Below are positions 54,553 to 64,000 of a stretch of DNA of 64,000 bases, one piece after another (the stretch's first letter is position 1; each line of letters begins with the position of its first letter). The position numbers were made by a program, and so were the translations under genes. Under the pieces are notes generated by a model. The model did not search any database. It saw only the letters and a list, made by a program, of their open reading frames with translations, and was not told where the DNA came from. The stretch lies in NCBI RefSeq assembly GCF_000972385.1, contig NZ_JXTE01000046.1, forward strand, positions 1-64,000. The letters run 5' to 3'. The DNA is from Streptomyces sp. WM6386 (GTDB taxonomy: Bacteria > Actinomycetota > Actinomycetes > Streptomycetales > Streptomycetaceae).

Positions 54553-57500
54553 GTGGCTAAGGTCCGGGTATACGAACTCGCCAAGGAGTTCGGGGTGGAG
54601 AGCAAGGTCGTCATGGCCAAGCTCCAAGAACTCGGTGAATTCGTCCGTTCGGCGTCTTCGACCATCGAAGCGCCCGTCGTCCGTAAGTTGACGGACGCCC
54701 TTCAGCAGGGCAACGGAGGCGGCAAGCCCGCCCCCGCCCGCAAGGCTGCCCCGGCCAAGCCGGGCGCCCCCTCTCCGGCGCAGGCTGCCCGTCCGGCCGC
54801 CCCGCGCCCGCCGGCCCCCAAGCCGGCCGTTGCCGAGACGCCCGCGGCTCCCGCCGCGTCGGCCGCTCCCGGCCCCCGTCCCACTCCGGGCCCGAAGCCC
54901 GCGCCGCGCCCCGCGCCGGCGTCCCCGGCTCCGACCACGCCCGAGTTCACGGCACCCCCGTCGGCCCCGGCTCCGGCCACGCCGCCGGCCTCCCAGGGCT
55001 CCGGTCAGGGCTCCGGTGCGCGTCCGGGCGCCCCGCGTCCGGCCGGCCAGCAGGCGCCGCGTCCGGGTGCTCCTCGTCCTGCCGGTGGCCCCGGTCAGGG
55101 TGGCGGCCAGGGTCGTGACCGTGGCGACCGCGGCGACCGTCCGGGCGCCCCGCGTCCGGGTGGACAGGCCTCGCGTCCCGGTGCCCGTCCGGCCGGTCCC
55201 CGTCCGGGCAACAATCCCTTCACCTCTGGTGGCTCCACCGGCATGGCGCGCCCGCAGGCGCCCCGTCCGGGCGGCGCCCCGCGTCCCGGCGGCCAGGGTG
55301 GCCCCGGTGACCGTCCCGGCGGCGCTCCGCGTCCGCAGGGCCAGGACCGTGGTCCCCGTCCCCAGGGCGCGGCGGGCGGTGCCCGTCCGCAGGCTCCGGG
55401 CGGCGCTCGTCCCTCCCCGGGCGGCATGCCCCGTCCGCAGGGCGGCGCTCCGCGTCCCGGCGGCGGCCCGCGTCCGAACCCCGGCATGATGCCGCAGCGT
55501 CCGGCTGCCGGCCCGCGTCCCGGTGGCGGTGGCCCCGGCGGCCGCGGTCCTGGTGGCGGTGGCGGCGGTCGTCCTGGTGGCGGTGGCGGCGGTCGTCCCG
55601 GTGGCGGCGGCGGCTTCGCCGGTCGTCCGGGCGGTCCCGGTGGCGGTGGCGGCGGCTTCGCCGGTCGTCCCGGCGGTCCCGGTGGCGGTGGCGGCGGCTT
55701 CGCCGGTCGTCCCGGTGGTCCGGGCGGTCCCGGCGGCGGCGGTCGTCCCGGCTTCGGCGGTCGTCCCGGTGGTCCCGGTGGCCGTGGTGGCACGCAGGGC
55801 GCCTTCGGTCGTCCCGGCGGTCCCGCGCGTCGTGGTCGCAAGTCGAAGCGGCAGAGGCGCCAGGAGTACGAGGCCATGCAGGCCCCGTCGGTCGGCGGCG
55901 TGATGCTGCCTCGCGGCAACGGACAGTCCGTCCGCCTGTCGCGCGGTGCGTCCCTCACCGACTTCGCGGAGAAGATCAACGCCAACCCGGCGTCGCTCGT
56001 CGGCGTGATGATGAACCTCGGCGAGATGGTCACTGCCACGCAGTCCGTCTCCGACGAGACGCTGAAGCTCCTCGCGGACGAGATGAACTTCATCCTCGAG
56101 ATCGTCAGCCCCGAGGAGGAGGACCGCGAGCTTCTCGAGTCCTTCGACATCGAGTTCGGCGAGGACGAGGGCGACGAGGAGGACCTGGTGGTCCGTCCGC
56201 CGGTCGTCACCGTCATGGGTCACGTCGACCACGGTAAGACCCGCCTCCTCGACACCATCCGCAAGACGAACGTCGTCGCGGGCGAGGCCGGCGGTATCAC
56301 GCAGCACATCGGTGCGTACCAGGTCGCGACCGAGGTCAACGGCGAAGAGCGCAGGATCACCTTCATCGACACCCCGGGTCACGAGGCGTTCACCGCCATG
56401 CGTGCCCGTGGTGCCAAGTCGACCGACATCGCGATCCTCGTGGTGGCGGCCAACGACGGTGTGATGCCCCAGACGATCGAAGCGTTGAACCACGCCAAGG
56501 CGGCCGACGTGCCGATCGTGGTCGCGGTCAACAAGATCGACGTCGAGGGCGCGGACCCGACCAAGGTGCGCGGTCAGCTCACCGAGTTCGGTCTGGTGGC
56601 CGAGGAGTACGGCGGCGACACCATGTTCGTCGACATCTCCGCCAAGCAGGGCCTCAACATCGAGAGCCTGCTGGAGGCCGTGGTCCTCACCGCGGACGCC
56701 TCGCTCGACCTGCGGGCCAACCCGGAGCAGGACGCGCAGGGTATTGCGATCGAGTCCCACCTCGACCGCGGCCGCGGTGCCGTCTCCACGGTCCTGGTCC
56801 AGCGCGGCACGCTGCGCATCGGCGACACCATGGTGGTCGGCGACGCGTACGGCCGAGTCCGGGCCATGCTCGACGACAACGGCAACAACGTCGAGGAAGC
56901 GGGTCCGTCGACCCCCGTCCTGGTCCTGGGTCTCACCAACGTCCCGGGCGCCGGCGACAACTTCCTGGTCGTCGACGAGGACCGCACGGCACGTCAGATC
57001 GCCGAGAAGCGCGCGGCGCGCGAGCGCAACGCCAACTTCGCCCGGCGTGGCGTCCGGTTCTCCCTGGAGAACCTGGACGAGGCCCTCAAGGCCGGTCTGG
57101 TGCAGGAACTCAACCTCATCATCAAGGGCGACGCGTCCGGTTCGGTGGAGGCTCTCGAGTCCTCGCTGCTCCAGCTCGACGTCGGCGACGAGGTCGACAT
57201 CCGTGTCCTGCACCGCGGTGTGGGTGCGGTCACCGAGTCCGACATCAACCTGGCGACCGGCTCCGACGCCATCGTCATCGGCTTCAACGTCCGCGCTGCG
57301 GGCCGCGCGGCGCAGATGGCGGAGCGCGAGGGCGTCGACGTCCGGTACTACTCGGTGATCTACCAGGCCATCGAGGAGATCGAGGCGGCCCTCAAGGGCA
57401 TGCTCAAGCCGGAGTACGAGGAGGTCGAGCTCGGCACGGCGGAGATCCGCGAGGTCTTCAAGTCGTCCAAGCTGGGCAACATCGCCGGTGTCCTGGTCCG

Positions 57501-57717
57501 CTCGGGCGAGGTCAAGCGCAACACGAAGGCTCGACTCGTCCGCGACGGCAAGGTCATCGCGGAGAACCTCAACATCTCCGGTCTGCGCCGCTTCAAGGAC
57601 GACGTCACCGAGATCCGCGAAGGGTTCGAGGGCGGTATCAACCTCGGCAACTTCAACGACATCAAGATCGACGACGTCATCGCGACGTACGAGATGCGCG
57701 AGAAGCCGCGCGGCTGA
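54553..57717 (+). CDS. infB: Translation initiation factor IF-2
   Basis: A 1054-residue IF-2, long because of a Pro/Ala/Gly/Arg-rich linker at about 55-430. The N-terminal [20 protein letters not shown] is the usual small head domain. The G domain begins with GHVDHGKT (556-563), followed by DTPGHEAF and NKID, and then domains II-IV. It places initiator tRNA on the 30S subunit. GTG 54553 follows AAAAGGAG. The linker has a short tandem repeat at 55615-55740. Confidence 0.97.
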   Translation: MAKVRVYELAKEFGVESKVVMAKLQELGEFVRSASSTIEAPVVRKLTDALQQGNGGGKPAPARKAAPAKPGAPSPAQAARPAAPRPPAPKPAVAETPAAPAASAAPGPRPTPGPKPAPRPAPASPAPTTPEFTAPPSAPAPATPPASQGSGQGSGARPGAPRPAGQQAPRPGAPRPAGGPGQGGGQGRDRGDRGDRPGAPRPGGQASRPGARPAGPRPGNNPFTSGGSTGMARPQAPRPGGAPRPGGQGGPGDRPGGAPRPQGQDRGPRPQGAAGGARPQAPGGARPSPGGMPRPQGGAPRPGGGPRPNPGMMPQRPAAGPRPGGGGPGGRGPGGGGGGRPGGGGGGRPGGGGGFAGRPGGPGGGGGGFAGRPGGPGGGGGGFAGRPGGPGGPGGGGRPGFGGRPGGPGGRGGTQGAFGRPGGPARRGRKSKRQRRQEYEAMQAPSVGGVMLPRGNGQSVRLSRGASLTDFAEKINANPASLVGVMMNLGEMVTATQSVSDETLKLLADEMNFILEIVSPEEEDRELLESFDIEFGEDEGDEEDLVVRPPVVTVMGHVDHGKTRLLDTIRKTNVVAGEAGGITQHIGAYQVATEVNGEERRITFIDTPGHEAFTAMRARGAKSTDIAILVVAANDGVMPQTIEALNHAKAADVPIVVAVNKIDVEGADPTKVRGQLTEFGLVAEEYGGDTMFVDISAKQGLNIESLLEAVVLTADASLDLRANPEQDAQGIAIESHLDRGRGAVSTVLVQRGTLRIGDTMVVGDAYGRVRAMLDDNGNNVEEAGPSTPVLVLGLTNVPGAGDNFLVVDEDRTARQIAEKRAARERNANFARRGVRFSLENLDEALKAGLVQELNLIIKGDASGSVEALESSLLQLDVGDEVDIRVLHRGVGAVTESDINLATGSDAIVIGFNVRAAGRAAQMAEREGVDVRYYSVIYQAIEEIEAALKGMLKPEYEEVELGTAEIREVFKSSKLGNIAGVLVRSGEVKRNTKARLVRDGKVIAENLNISGLRRFKDDVTEIREGFEGGINLGNFNDIKIDDVIATYEMREKPRG
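55615..55740 (+). repeat. 42-bp coding tandem repeat in infB
   Basis: Three units encode [18 protein letters not shown] sequence, the phenylalanine codons being at 55615, 55657 and 55699. Repeat number probably varies between strains. Confidence 0.85.
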
Positions 57718-57734
57718 TTGTCGTAGCACGCGAT

Positions 57735-57775
57735 CGGGGCCGATCGGCGGACGTAATATCCGTCGATCGGCCCCG
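57735..57775. terminator. Hairpin after infB
   Basis: CGGGGCCGATCG pairs with CGATCGGCCCCG; with inner pairs the stem reaches about 17 bp around a short AT loop. It may be partial, since the operon continues. Confidence 0.75.
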
Positions 57776-57852
57776 GCCGTTGCGTGTACGGTTCCTGTAT
57801 CGGCGTCGACGCGGCGCCCATACCCCGAACCGGCGGGACATCCGGAACACAC

Positions 57853-58146
57853 ATGTATGTGGGGACTCTGTCCTTCGATCTGCTCCTCGGCGACGTTCAC
57901 TCGCTCAAGGAGAAACGCTCTCTCGTCCGTCCGATCGTGGCCGAGCTCCAGCGCAAGTACGCGGTGAGCGCGGCGGAGACGGGCAACCAGGACCTCCATC
58001 GCAGGGCCGAGATCGGGCTGGCGATGGTCTCCGGGGACACCGGACACCTCACCGACGTACTGGACCGCTGTGAGCGGCTGGTCGCCGGGCGGCCCGAGGT
58101 GGAACTGCTCTCGGTTCGACGCAGACTCCACGGCGACGAAGACTGA
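57853..58146 (+). CDS. DUF503 family protein (YlxP-like)
   Basis: A 97-residue protein. MYVGTLSFDLLLGDVHSLKE and KRSLVRPIVAELQRKYAVSA are typical of DUF503, a small ferredoxin-like fold found between infB and rbfA in many Gram-positive bacteria and tied to ribosome maturation. ATG 57853 starts the conserved region; no clear ribosome site is seen. Confidence 0.9.
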   Translation: MYVGTLSFDLLLGDVHSLKEKRSLVRPIVAELQRKYAVSAAETGNQDLHRRAEIGLAMVSGDTGHLTDVLDRCERLVAGRPEVELLSVRRRLHGDED

Positions 58147-58193
58147 AGCGGCGAAGACTCAGCAAGAAGCAAGACACTTAAGGAGACGGACCA

Positions 58194-58640
58194 GTGGCCG
58201 ACAACGCGCGGGCGAAGAGGCTGGCGGACCTCATCCGGGAGGTGGTGGCCCAGAAGCTGCAGCGCGGGATCAAGGACCCGCGGCTCGGCTCGCACGTCAC
58301 CATCACGGACACCCGGGTCACGGGTGACCTCCGGGAGGCGACCGTCTTCTACACGGTGTACGGGGACGACGAGGAGCGCGCGGCCGCGGCCGCCGGTCTG
58401 GAGAGCGCCAAGGGCGTGCTGCGTTCCGCGGTGGGCGCGGCGGCGGGTGTGAAGTTCACGCCGACGCTGACCTTCATGGCGGACGCGCTTCCGGACACCG
58501 CCAAGACCATCGAGGACCTCCTCGACAAGGCGCGCCAGTCCGACGAGAAGGTGCGCGAGGTCTCGGCCGGTGCCGCCTACGCCGGTGAGGCGGACCCGTA
58601 CAAGAAGCCGGGTGAAGACGAGGACGACACCGCCGAATGA
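58194..58640 (+). CDS. rbfA: Ribosome-binding factor A
   Basis: A 148-residue KH-like protein for late 30S assembly. RLADLIREVVAQKLQRGIKD and the middle VTGDLREATVFYTVYG are family marks; the tail is acidic. GTG 58194 follows AAGGAGA. It overlaps truB by 4 bp (ATGA). Confidence 0.95.
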   Translation: MADNARAKRLADLIREVVAQKLQRGIKDPRLGSHVTITDTRVTGDLREATVFYTVYGDDEERAAAAAGLESAKGVLRSAVGAAAGVKFTPTLTFMADALPDTAKTIEDLLDKARQSDEKVREVSAGAAYAGEADPYKKPGEDEDDTAE

Positions 58641-59542
58641 CACAGAAGAACCAGACGCCCGACGGGCTTGTCATCGTCGACAAGCCGTCGGGCTTCACTT
58701 CGCACGACGTGGTCGCCAAGATGCGCGGGATCGCGAAGACCCGCCGCGTCGGACACGCCGGCACCCTCGACCCGATGGCGACCGGAGTGCTCGTCCTCGG
58801 CGTCGAGAAGGCGACCAAGCTCCTCGGGCACCTCGCGCTCACCGAGAAGGAATACCTGGGCACGATCCGCCTGGGTCAGACCACCCTGACCGATGACGCC
58901 GAGGGCGAGATCACGGGCTCGACAGACGCCTCGAAGGTCACCCGGGACGCCGTCGACGCGGGGATCGCCAAGCTGAGCGGCGACATCATGCAGGTGCCGT
59001 CCAAGGTCAGCGCCATCAAGATCAACGGTGTGCGCTCCTACAAGCGGGCACGTGACGGCGAGGAGTTCGAAATCCCCGCCCGGCCCGTGAAGATCTCGTC
59101 CTTCGCGGTGTACGACGTCCGGGACGCCCTCGCCGAGGACGGCACGCCCGTCCAGGACCTGGTCGTCTCGGTGGTCTGCTCGTCCGGTACGTACATCCGG
59201 GCGCTGGCCCGTGACCTGGGCGCGGACCTGGGCGTGGGCGGCCACCTCACCGCTCTGCGGCGCACGCGGGTCGGCCCGTACAAGCTGGACGCGGCCAAGA
59301 CCCTGGAGCAGCACCAGCAGGAGCTGACGGTGATGCCGATCGCCGACGCGGCCGCGGCCGCGTTCCCGCGCTGGGACGTGGACGAGAGGCGGGCCCGGCT
59401 GCTCACCAACGGCGTACGCCTGGAGATGCCCGACGAGTACACGGGCCGCGGCACCATCGCCGTCTTCGCCCCCGAGGGCCGGCTGCTGGCCCTCGTGGAG
59501 GAGCAGAAGGGCAAGGCGAAGAGCCTCGCCGTCTTCGGCTGA
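58637..59542 (+). CDS. truB: tRNA pseudouridine(55) synthase
   Basis: A 301-residue enzyme that makes pseudouridine 55 in tRNA. GLVIVDKPSGFTSHDVV opens the fold, and the catalytic aspartate is D45 in GHAGTLDPMATG. CSSGTYIRALARDLG is the third motif, and a PUA-like C-terminal part ends the protein. It is translationally coupled to rbfA. A strong hairpin follows the stop. Confidence 0.96.
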   Translation: MTQKNQTPDGLVIVDKPSGFTSHDVVAKMRGIAKTRRVGHAGTLDPMATGVLVLGVEKATKLLGHLALTEKEYLGTIRLGQTTLTDDAEGEITGSTDASKVTRDAVDAGIAKLSGDIMQVPSKVSAIKINGVRSYKRARDGEEFEIPARPVKISSFAVYDVRDALAEDGTPVQDLVVSVVCSSGTYIRALARDLGADLGVGGHLTALRRTRVGPYKLDAAKTLEQHQQELTVMPIADAAAAAFPRWDVDERRARLLTNGVRLEMPDEYTGRGTIAVFAPEGRLLALVEEQKGKAKSLAVFG

Positions 59543-59552
59543 GACGCTCTGC

Positions 59553-59592
59553 CCGTGGAGCGGCGGTCACGGAGTTGTCCGCCGCTCCACGG
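59553..59592. terminator. Strong hairpin terminator after truB
   Basis: CCGTGGAGCGGCGG pairs perfectly with 59579-59592 (14-bp stem, 12-nt loop), followed by TCCCCCC. It ends the nusA-truB operon. The rest of the gap to 59775 is presumably promoter DNA for the next gene. Confidence 0.88.
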
Positions 59593-59775
59593 TCCCCCCT
59601 CGGTTCCCCCACCCCTAGGGTGTATCCACCGATCCCCTCCCATTCACCCGTGCGGGCAGGCGCTCGGAGTGAAGCGGGGGAGCGGACGGGGGCGCGTTCA
59701 CCGCGCGGTCTGTCCCGCCGATCACCTGGTGCCTACCGTCGAAGACAGGGCAGGGCACGGCGGGGAGGTTCGACC

Positions 59776-62700
59776 ATGGCGGGACGGGGCCCGCGGACTG
59801 CGGGCGGCCGCCGACGCGCGGGTGAGAGCGAGCACTCCGCGTCCTGCGGCGCGACTTCCGGGCCGGGACACGCACGCGACGAATCCCTTGTCCGGATCCA
59901 CGACTTGGCCGGCCGCCCCCGGGGCACCGGTTTCATGGCCGACCACCACGGTACCGTGATCACCAGCCATGAGGCCGTCGACGGACTGCCGAGGCTTCTG
60001 CTCTACGCCACCGAGGACCGCCACTGCGTGGTGACCGCCGACGCGGTGACCGCCCTGCCCGAGCTGAACCTGGCCCTCGTACGGACCGAGGGGCTCGGCG
60101 TCGACCCGCTCCCCGTCACCGTGCGGGACCGGATCGAGACCGGTGCCTATGTGCGGATCGCCGCCGGGTGCTGGCGTGAGGCGAGGGTGCTCGGCGTGGC
60201 CGCCGTGACGTACACGGCGACGGATCGCTTCCATCTCCTAGACGGTGCACTGGAGTTGGCGATCGGCACGGCCGGGCGGGACGCGCTGCGGCTGGGCGGC
60301 GGGGCGGCCGGCGGACCGGTGCTCGACGCCGCGACCGGCGCGGTGGTCGGCGTCCTCGGCACCGCGCTGCAGGGCGGCGGCCGGGACGCCGGGTTCGCGG
60401 TACCCCTGCTCCCGGCACCGCCCGGCCCGCTCGCCGAGCTCCTCGCCGAGAACGCGGCGACCGTCCCCGCGTACGGCGTGGACCTCAACCTCGCGGGCGT
60501 ACTCGAACTGACGGCGACATCGGTGGGCCAGGACGGCCCGCCGGGTGCGCTCGCGGGTTACGTCGGCCGGACGAGCACCGGCACCCCCTGGTCGGTGACA
60601 CCGGTCCAACGGGCGGCCACGGCAACGGAGTTCGAGGCCTTCGCCGATGGCCCGGCCGCCGTCCTCGCCCTCGTCGGCCCACCCGGCAGCGGTCGTACGA
60701 CAGAACTCGTGTCCCTCGCCGCCCGCCGCAACCGGGGTGCCCGACCCGCCCCGACACTGTGGCTGCGCGGCGCGGACCTGGGGGACGACGACACCTCGGT
60801 CGCGGACGCGGCACGCAGGGCGCTGACCCGGGCGGCACGGATCGTAGCCGCGTCGCGCTCGGTGCACGTCGCGGACCTGGGCGACGTGACCCCTGAGCGC
60901 CTGGCCCGGCTCGCCCACACCGACGGCCGCCCCCTGCTCCTCCTCCTCGACGGCCCCGAGGAGATGCCACCCGTCCTGGCCCACCGCCTCACGGAGTGGA
61001 CCGACGGGACGGCGACCTGGCTGGAGGAGACGAGGGCACGGCTGGTGGTGGCGTGCCGGGAGGAGTACTGGGAGCGGGCGGGGGAGGGGTTCCCGGGAGG
61101 AACACTGCACAGCTCGGATGCTGAGCCACTTCCAGCCCGTCCGGCGTTCGAGGACGAGAAACCGCCCTGCGTGCACCTCGCCGACCTGCACGAGGACGAA
61201 GCCCGCCAAGCCCGGGCCCGCTACGGCATCCCCGAGGGCGCCCTCACGGACACCGACGCCCGCCACCCCCTCACCCTCCGCCTCCTCTCCGAGGTCCGAG
61301 CCGCCCTCCCTGACACCGACACCCCCGCCACCCGTGGCATCCCCGGCACCCGCGCGGACCGCCACGACGTCTTCGCCGCCCACCTCGACCTGATGTGCCT
61401 CCGCATCAGCGTCCGCCTCGCCGCCGAGAACGGGCTGCGCGGCACCGCCGTACGCCGCCTCGCCGCAAAGGTCTCCGGCCAGGTGCACGAGGCCGCCCGC
61501 CGCAGCCTCGGCCCGGGCCAGGGCGAGCTGGACCGCGAGTCGTTCGAGGCGGTGTTCCCCTGGGGCCAGGCCCCCGCCCGGCTCGGCGGCGGCACCGGCT
61601 GGGCGTCCGCCGTCCTCACCGAAGGCCTCCTGGTCCCCGCCGGCAACGGCTACCGCTTCGCCCACGAGGAACTCGCCGACTGGATCCAGGGCATGCACCT
61701 CGACCTGGACGAGGCCCTGCGCGCCCTGGTCCACCGCCACAGCCCGCACCCCTTCCCGGTGCCGCACCACCGCATCGGCCCGGTCGTCCAGGCACTGCTC
61801 CTCCAGTCCCGCCAGCACGGCACCCCCCGACTCGCCCTCCGCCTGGAGGAGTTGATCCAGGCGCTGGACACCGACCCCGACTCCTGGTGGGCGGCCCGTC
61901 TCCTCACCGAGTCCCTGCTCCGCGTACCCGACGCGACGCCGTACACGGGCGTACTGCGCCTGCTCGCGGACCGCGTGGTGCACTGGCGGCGCCAAGGACG
62001 CGACCAGGGGCACGGACAACACCCCGTCCGAGCCACCGAGTTCGCCCCCGACTTCTGGCTGGCCCTCCCGCTCCCCCCGATCACCCTCTTCGACCTGCTC
62101 CGCCGTCTCGTCCTCGCCGACGGCCCCGCGCACGACACCGCCCCCCGTTTCCTGGACGCGGCCTCCGGGCTGCTCGCCGCCGACCCCACCGCCGTATCAC
62201 CGCATCTGACGCGCTGGTTCGACGATGAGCGCCCGCTGCCCGCCACCCCGCACGCGACCGTCGCGAAGGCCGCGCAGGCGCTGCTGCACACCCACCGGCA
62301 GCTGGCCCTCGACGAGCTCACCGAGGTGCTCGTCGACTGCGCGCACCGGCGGGCCGACGAGCTGCTCGCCGTGCTCGCGGAGGACGAACCGTCGGCGGTG
62401 TGCCGGGCCGTGGACCGATGGGCGCACGACGAACGCCCTGACCGGCGGGTCGCGGCGGTGGCGTACGGCCTGCGCGCCGCCCCGCACGTGACGACGGAGG
62501 CCGACCGCGAGCTGCTGCGCTACGCCGCCCTCACCCTGCTGGCCCGCCCCGCCGACTGCACCCTGCACGGCGGCGCGCTCGCCCTCCTCGTCCGCGATCC
62601 ACGCACGCGTGCCCGTCATCTCCCGCAGGCCCTCGGCCACTTCATGGCCGGCGACCCGCAGTTCCCGCCGAGCGCGCTGGTCGCCGCCCTGGCCACCCAC

Positions 62701-63336
62701 CCGGAGCCGGTCCTCGACGCCTTCCGCGCCCGGCTGCGCCGCCCCGGTGGCGGAGCGGCCCTGCGCACCCTCGCCGACGTCACCACACCCACGCAGGCCC
62801 GCCGGATCGCCGTGCTCGTGCGGGAGGCGGTGGAGCGGCGCCCGGAGACCGCGGCGGACATGGCCGCGTACGTCGACCGGCGCCTCGACCAGGGGCCGGG
62901 TGCGCGGGCGGTGCTCCTCCCTCTGGTCACCGGCCTGCTGGACGGCGGCTCGGAGGAGGTGCGGGCTGCCCTCGCCGCCATACTGGCCACCCCCGGCGCC
63001 CCGGCCTCCCGCCCCCTCCGTCGCGAACTGCTCGAATTCCTGCTGAGCCACGAGCACGCGCCCGCCGTCCTGGACGCCCTCCTGCGCGCCGCCGCCCGCC
63101 ACGCCGACGACGGACTGCGTGAACTCGTCCACCGCACCGGCCTCCTCCTCGTCCGCACCCCGGAGGGCGCGGCCCGTTTCGACCGCGGCCTCGTCGATCT
63201 CGGCCGTCTGACGCCGGGCTTCGCCGCGCAGGTGGCGGGCTGGCTGACCGACGCTCCGCAGCAGTGGGCGGCGGTGGTCGGCCCCAGTACCCGCCGGATG
63301 ATCGAGAACCTGGCAGGCGTACGCGTCCCCGCCTGA
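59776..63336 (+). CDS. Trypsin-like pseudoprotease fused to a STAND/NACHT-like NTPase
   Basis: A 1186-residue protein, start ATG 59776 behind GGGGAGG. Residues about 35-215 have a trypsin-like fold (GTGFMADHHGTVITSHEAV, later GGAAGGPVLDAATGAVVG). The triad seems lost: Asp is N98 (NLALVR), Ser is A178 (GAAGGP instead of GDSGGP), and only a shifted His65 remains. A P-loop GPPGSGRT (301-308) and Walker B LLLLLDGPEE (D392) define an NTPase of the STAND class, followed by a winged-helix-like region and a long alpha-helical C-terminal half. There are no membrane segments. It could be a sensor or defence protein; its place between truB and ribF suggests vertical inheritance instead. Confidence 0.75.
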   Translation: MAGRGPRTAGGRRRAGESEHSASCGATSGPGHARDESLVRIHDLAGRPRGTGFMADHHGTVITSHEAVDGLPRLLLYATEDRHCVVTADAVTALPELNLALVRTEGLGVDPLPVTVRDRIETGAYVRIAAGCWREARVLGVAAVTYTATDRFHLLDGALELAIGTAGRDALRLGGGAAGGPVLDAATGAVVGVLGTALQGGGRDAGFAVPLLPAPPGPLAELLAENAATVPAYGVDLNLAGVLELTATSVGQDGPPGALAGYVGRTSTGTPWSVTPVQRAATATEFEAFADGPAAVLALVGPPGSGRTTELVSLAARRNRGARPAPTLWLRGADLGDDDTSVADAARRALTRAARIVAASRSVHVADLGDVTPERLARLAHTDGRPLLLLLDGPEEMPPVLAHRLTEWTDGTATWLEETRARLVVACREEYWERAGEGFPGGTLHSSDAEPLPARPAFEDEKPPCVHLADLHEDEARQARARYGIPEGALTDTDARHPLTLRLLSEVRAALPDTDTPATRGIPGTRADRHDVFAAHLDLMCLRISVRLAAENGLRGTAVRRLAAKVSGQVHEAARRSLGPGQGELDRESFEAVFPWGQAPARLGGGTGWASAVLTEGLLVPAGNGYRFAHEELADWIQGMHLDLDEALRALVHRHSPHPFPVPHHRIGPVVQALLLQSRQHGTPRLALRLEELIQALDTDPDSWWAARLLTESLLRVPDATPYTGVLRLLADRVVHWRRQGRDQGHGQHPVRATEFAPDFWLALPLPPITLFDLLRRLVLADGPAHDTAPRFLDAASGLLAADPTAVSPHLTRWFDDERPLPATPHATVAKAAQALLHTHRQLALDELTEVLVDCAHRRADELLAVLAEDEPSAVCRAVDRWAHDERPDRRVAAVAYGLRAAPHVTTEADRELLRYAALTLLARPADCTLHGGALALLVRDPRTRARHLPQALGHFMAGDPQFPPSALVAALATHPEPVLDAFRARLRRPGGGAALRTLADVTTPTQARRIAVLVREAVERRPETAADMAAYVDRRLDQGPGARAVLLPLVTGLLDGGSEEVRAALAAILATPGAPASRPLRRELLEFLLSHEHAPAVLDALLRAAARHADDGLRELVHRTGLLLVRTPEGAARFDRGLVDLGRLTPGFAAQVAGWLTDAPQQWAAVVGPSTRRMIENLAGVRVPA

Positions 63337-63468
63337 CCCGCCGTCCTACGTGCGTCGAGTCACAGCGCCCATGCCGATGCGGGCCGGAGCGACGCGGCAT
63401 GGCACCCTTAGACCTGCGTAAGAGATAAGCCGTACATACGGACACAGGTTCGACGAGGAGCGGTCACA

Positions 63469-64000
63469 GTGCAGCGCTGGCGTGGCTTGGAGGACATCCC
63501 CGAGGACTGGGGACGCAGCGTCGTCACCATCGGCTCCTACGACGGAGTCCACCGCGGACACCAGCTGATCATCCGGCATGCCGTGGAACGCGCCCGTGAG
63601 CTGGGCGTTCCCGCCGTCGTCGTCACCTTCGACCCGCACCCCAGCGAGGTCGTCCGCCCCGGCAGCCACCCGCCCCTGCTGGCCCCGCACCACCGTCGCG
63701 CCGAGCTGATGGCGGAGCTGGGCGTGGACGCGATTCTCATCCTGCCCTTCACGACGGAGTTCTCGAAGCTCTCGCCGGCCGAGTTCGTCGTCAAGGTCCT
63801 GGTCGACAAGCTGCACGCCAAGGCGGTCGTCGAGGGCCCCAACTTCCGCTTCGGCCACAAGGCCGCGGGGAACGTGGAGTTCCTCGCCGAGCAGGGCAAG
63901 ACGTACGACTTCGAGGTCGAGGTCATCGACCTGTTCGTGTCCGGCGAGGCGGGCGGCGGCGAGCCGTTCTCCTCCACCCTCACCCGCCGCCTGGTCGCCG
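63469..64000 (+). CDS. ribF: Bifunctional riboflavin kinase/FAD synthetase (3' end outside window)
   Basis: The first 177 codons are visible. GTG 63469 follows GAGGAG. TIGSYDGVHRGHQLIIRHA is the nucleotidyltransferase motif (Tyr in place of the more common Phe), followed by VVVTFDPHPSEVV and GPNFRFGHKAAGN, all of the FAD-synthetase domain. The riboflavin-kinase domain lies beyond the window. It makes FMN and FAD from riboflavin and ATP. Confidence 0.94.
   Translation, partial: MQRWRGLEDIPEDWGRSVVTIGSYDGVHRGHQLIIRHAVERARELGVPAVVVTFDPHPSEVVRPGSHPPLLAPHHRRAELMAELGVDAILILPFTTEFSKLSPAEFVVKVLVDKLHAKAVVEGPNFRFGHKAAGNVEFLAEQGKTYDFEVEVIDLFVSGEAGGGEPFSSTLTRRLVA

Noticed and set aside
55500..55800. CRISPR-like regular repeats
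   Set aside because: The 42-bp units have no unique spacers and lie in frame within infB, coding Gly-rich linker.
54310..58131. A 1273-codon open frame on the minus strand opposite infB
   Set aside because: Its composition is the mirror of the infB Gly/Pro repeats, it matches no family, and infB is certain. Similar long antisense frames opposite dxr, the first aldehyde dehydrogenase and the TraG-like ATPase were dropped for the same reason.

Overview
High G+C DNA with Streptomyces-type codon use, frequent GTG starts, and a core gene order (dxr, site-2 protease, ispG, proS, rimP, nusA, ylxR, infB, rbfA, truB, ribF) that points to the central chromosome of a Streptomyces or very close relative. 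No rRNA, tRNA, CRISPR array or phage was seen.

Region 1 (1-20.1 kb) is mainly polyamine/GABA use. An aminobutyraldehyde-type dehydrogenase, a complete PotDABC-type importer and a PuuB-like FAD oxidase lie together (1384-8594). gabT (12571-13905, minus), a PucR-type regulator (16853-18439) and a second aldehyde dehydrogenase (18598-20043) follow. Between them are a DnaA paralogue with a replaced N-terminus and altered DNA-binding signature (8964-10802), a small protein that may be a dead primase/polymerase-fold relative, a PAP2 phosphatase, and a membrane-anchored TraG/VirD4-like ATPase. A 134-bp element with perfect 20-bp inverted ends sits behind the ATPase.

Region 2 (20.1-39.8 kb) reads as a complete xyloglucan utilisation locus. 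Secreted GH74 and two GH12 endoglucanases would cut the polymer. A lipoprotein and two permeases, with no local ATPase, would import the oligosaccharides. Signal-less GH95 fucosidase, GH42 galactosidase, GH31 xylosidase and GH3 glucosidase would dismantle them inside the cell. A LacI-family regulator and four sites with the core GAAGCGCTTC tie the locus together. It also holds two broken genes: a secreted chorismate mutase split by a 35-bp dispersed repeat, and a kinase/PQQ-propeller remnant.

Region 3 (39.9-64 kb) is core: an acyl-CoA dehydrogenase, dxr, the RseP-type protease, ispG, two GNAT acetyltransferases, proS, then rimP-nusA-ylxR-infB-DUF503-rbfA-truB and the start of ribF. Oddities here: dxr carries an in-frame insertion of about 246 bp bounded by 26-bp inverted repeats; the 3' end of the protease gene seems duplicated on both sides of a transposase remnant; an aminoglycoside-phosphotransferase-fold protein lacks its catalytic residues; and a 1186-residue protein joins an apparently dead trypsin-like domain to a STAND-type NTPase between truB and ribF.
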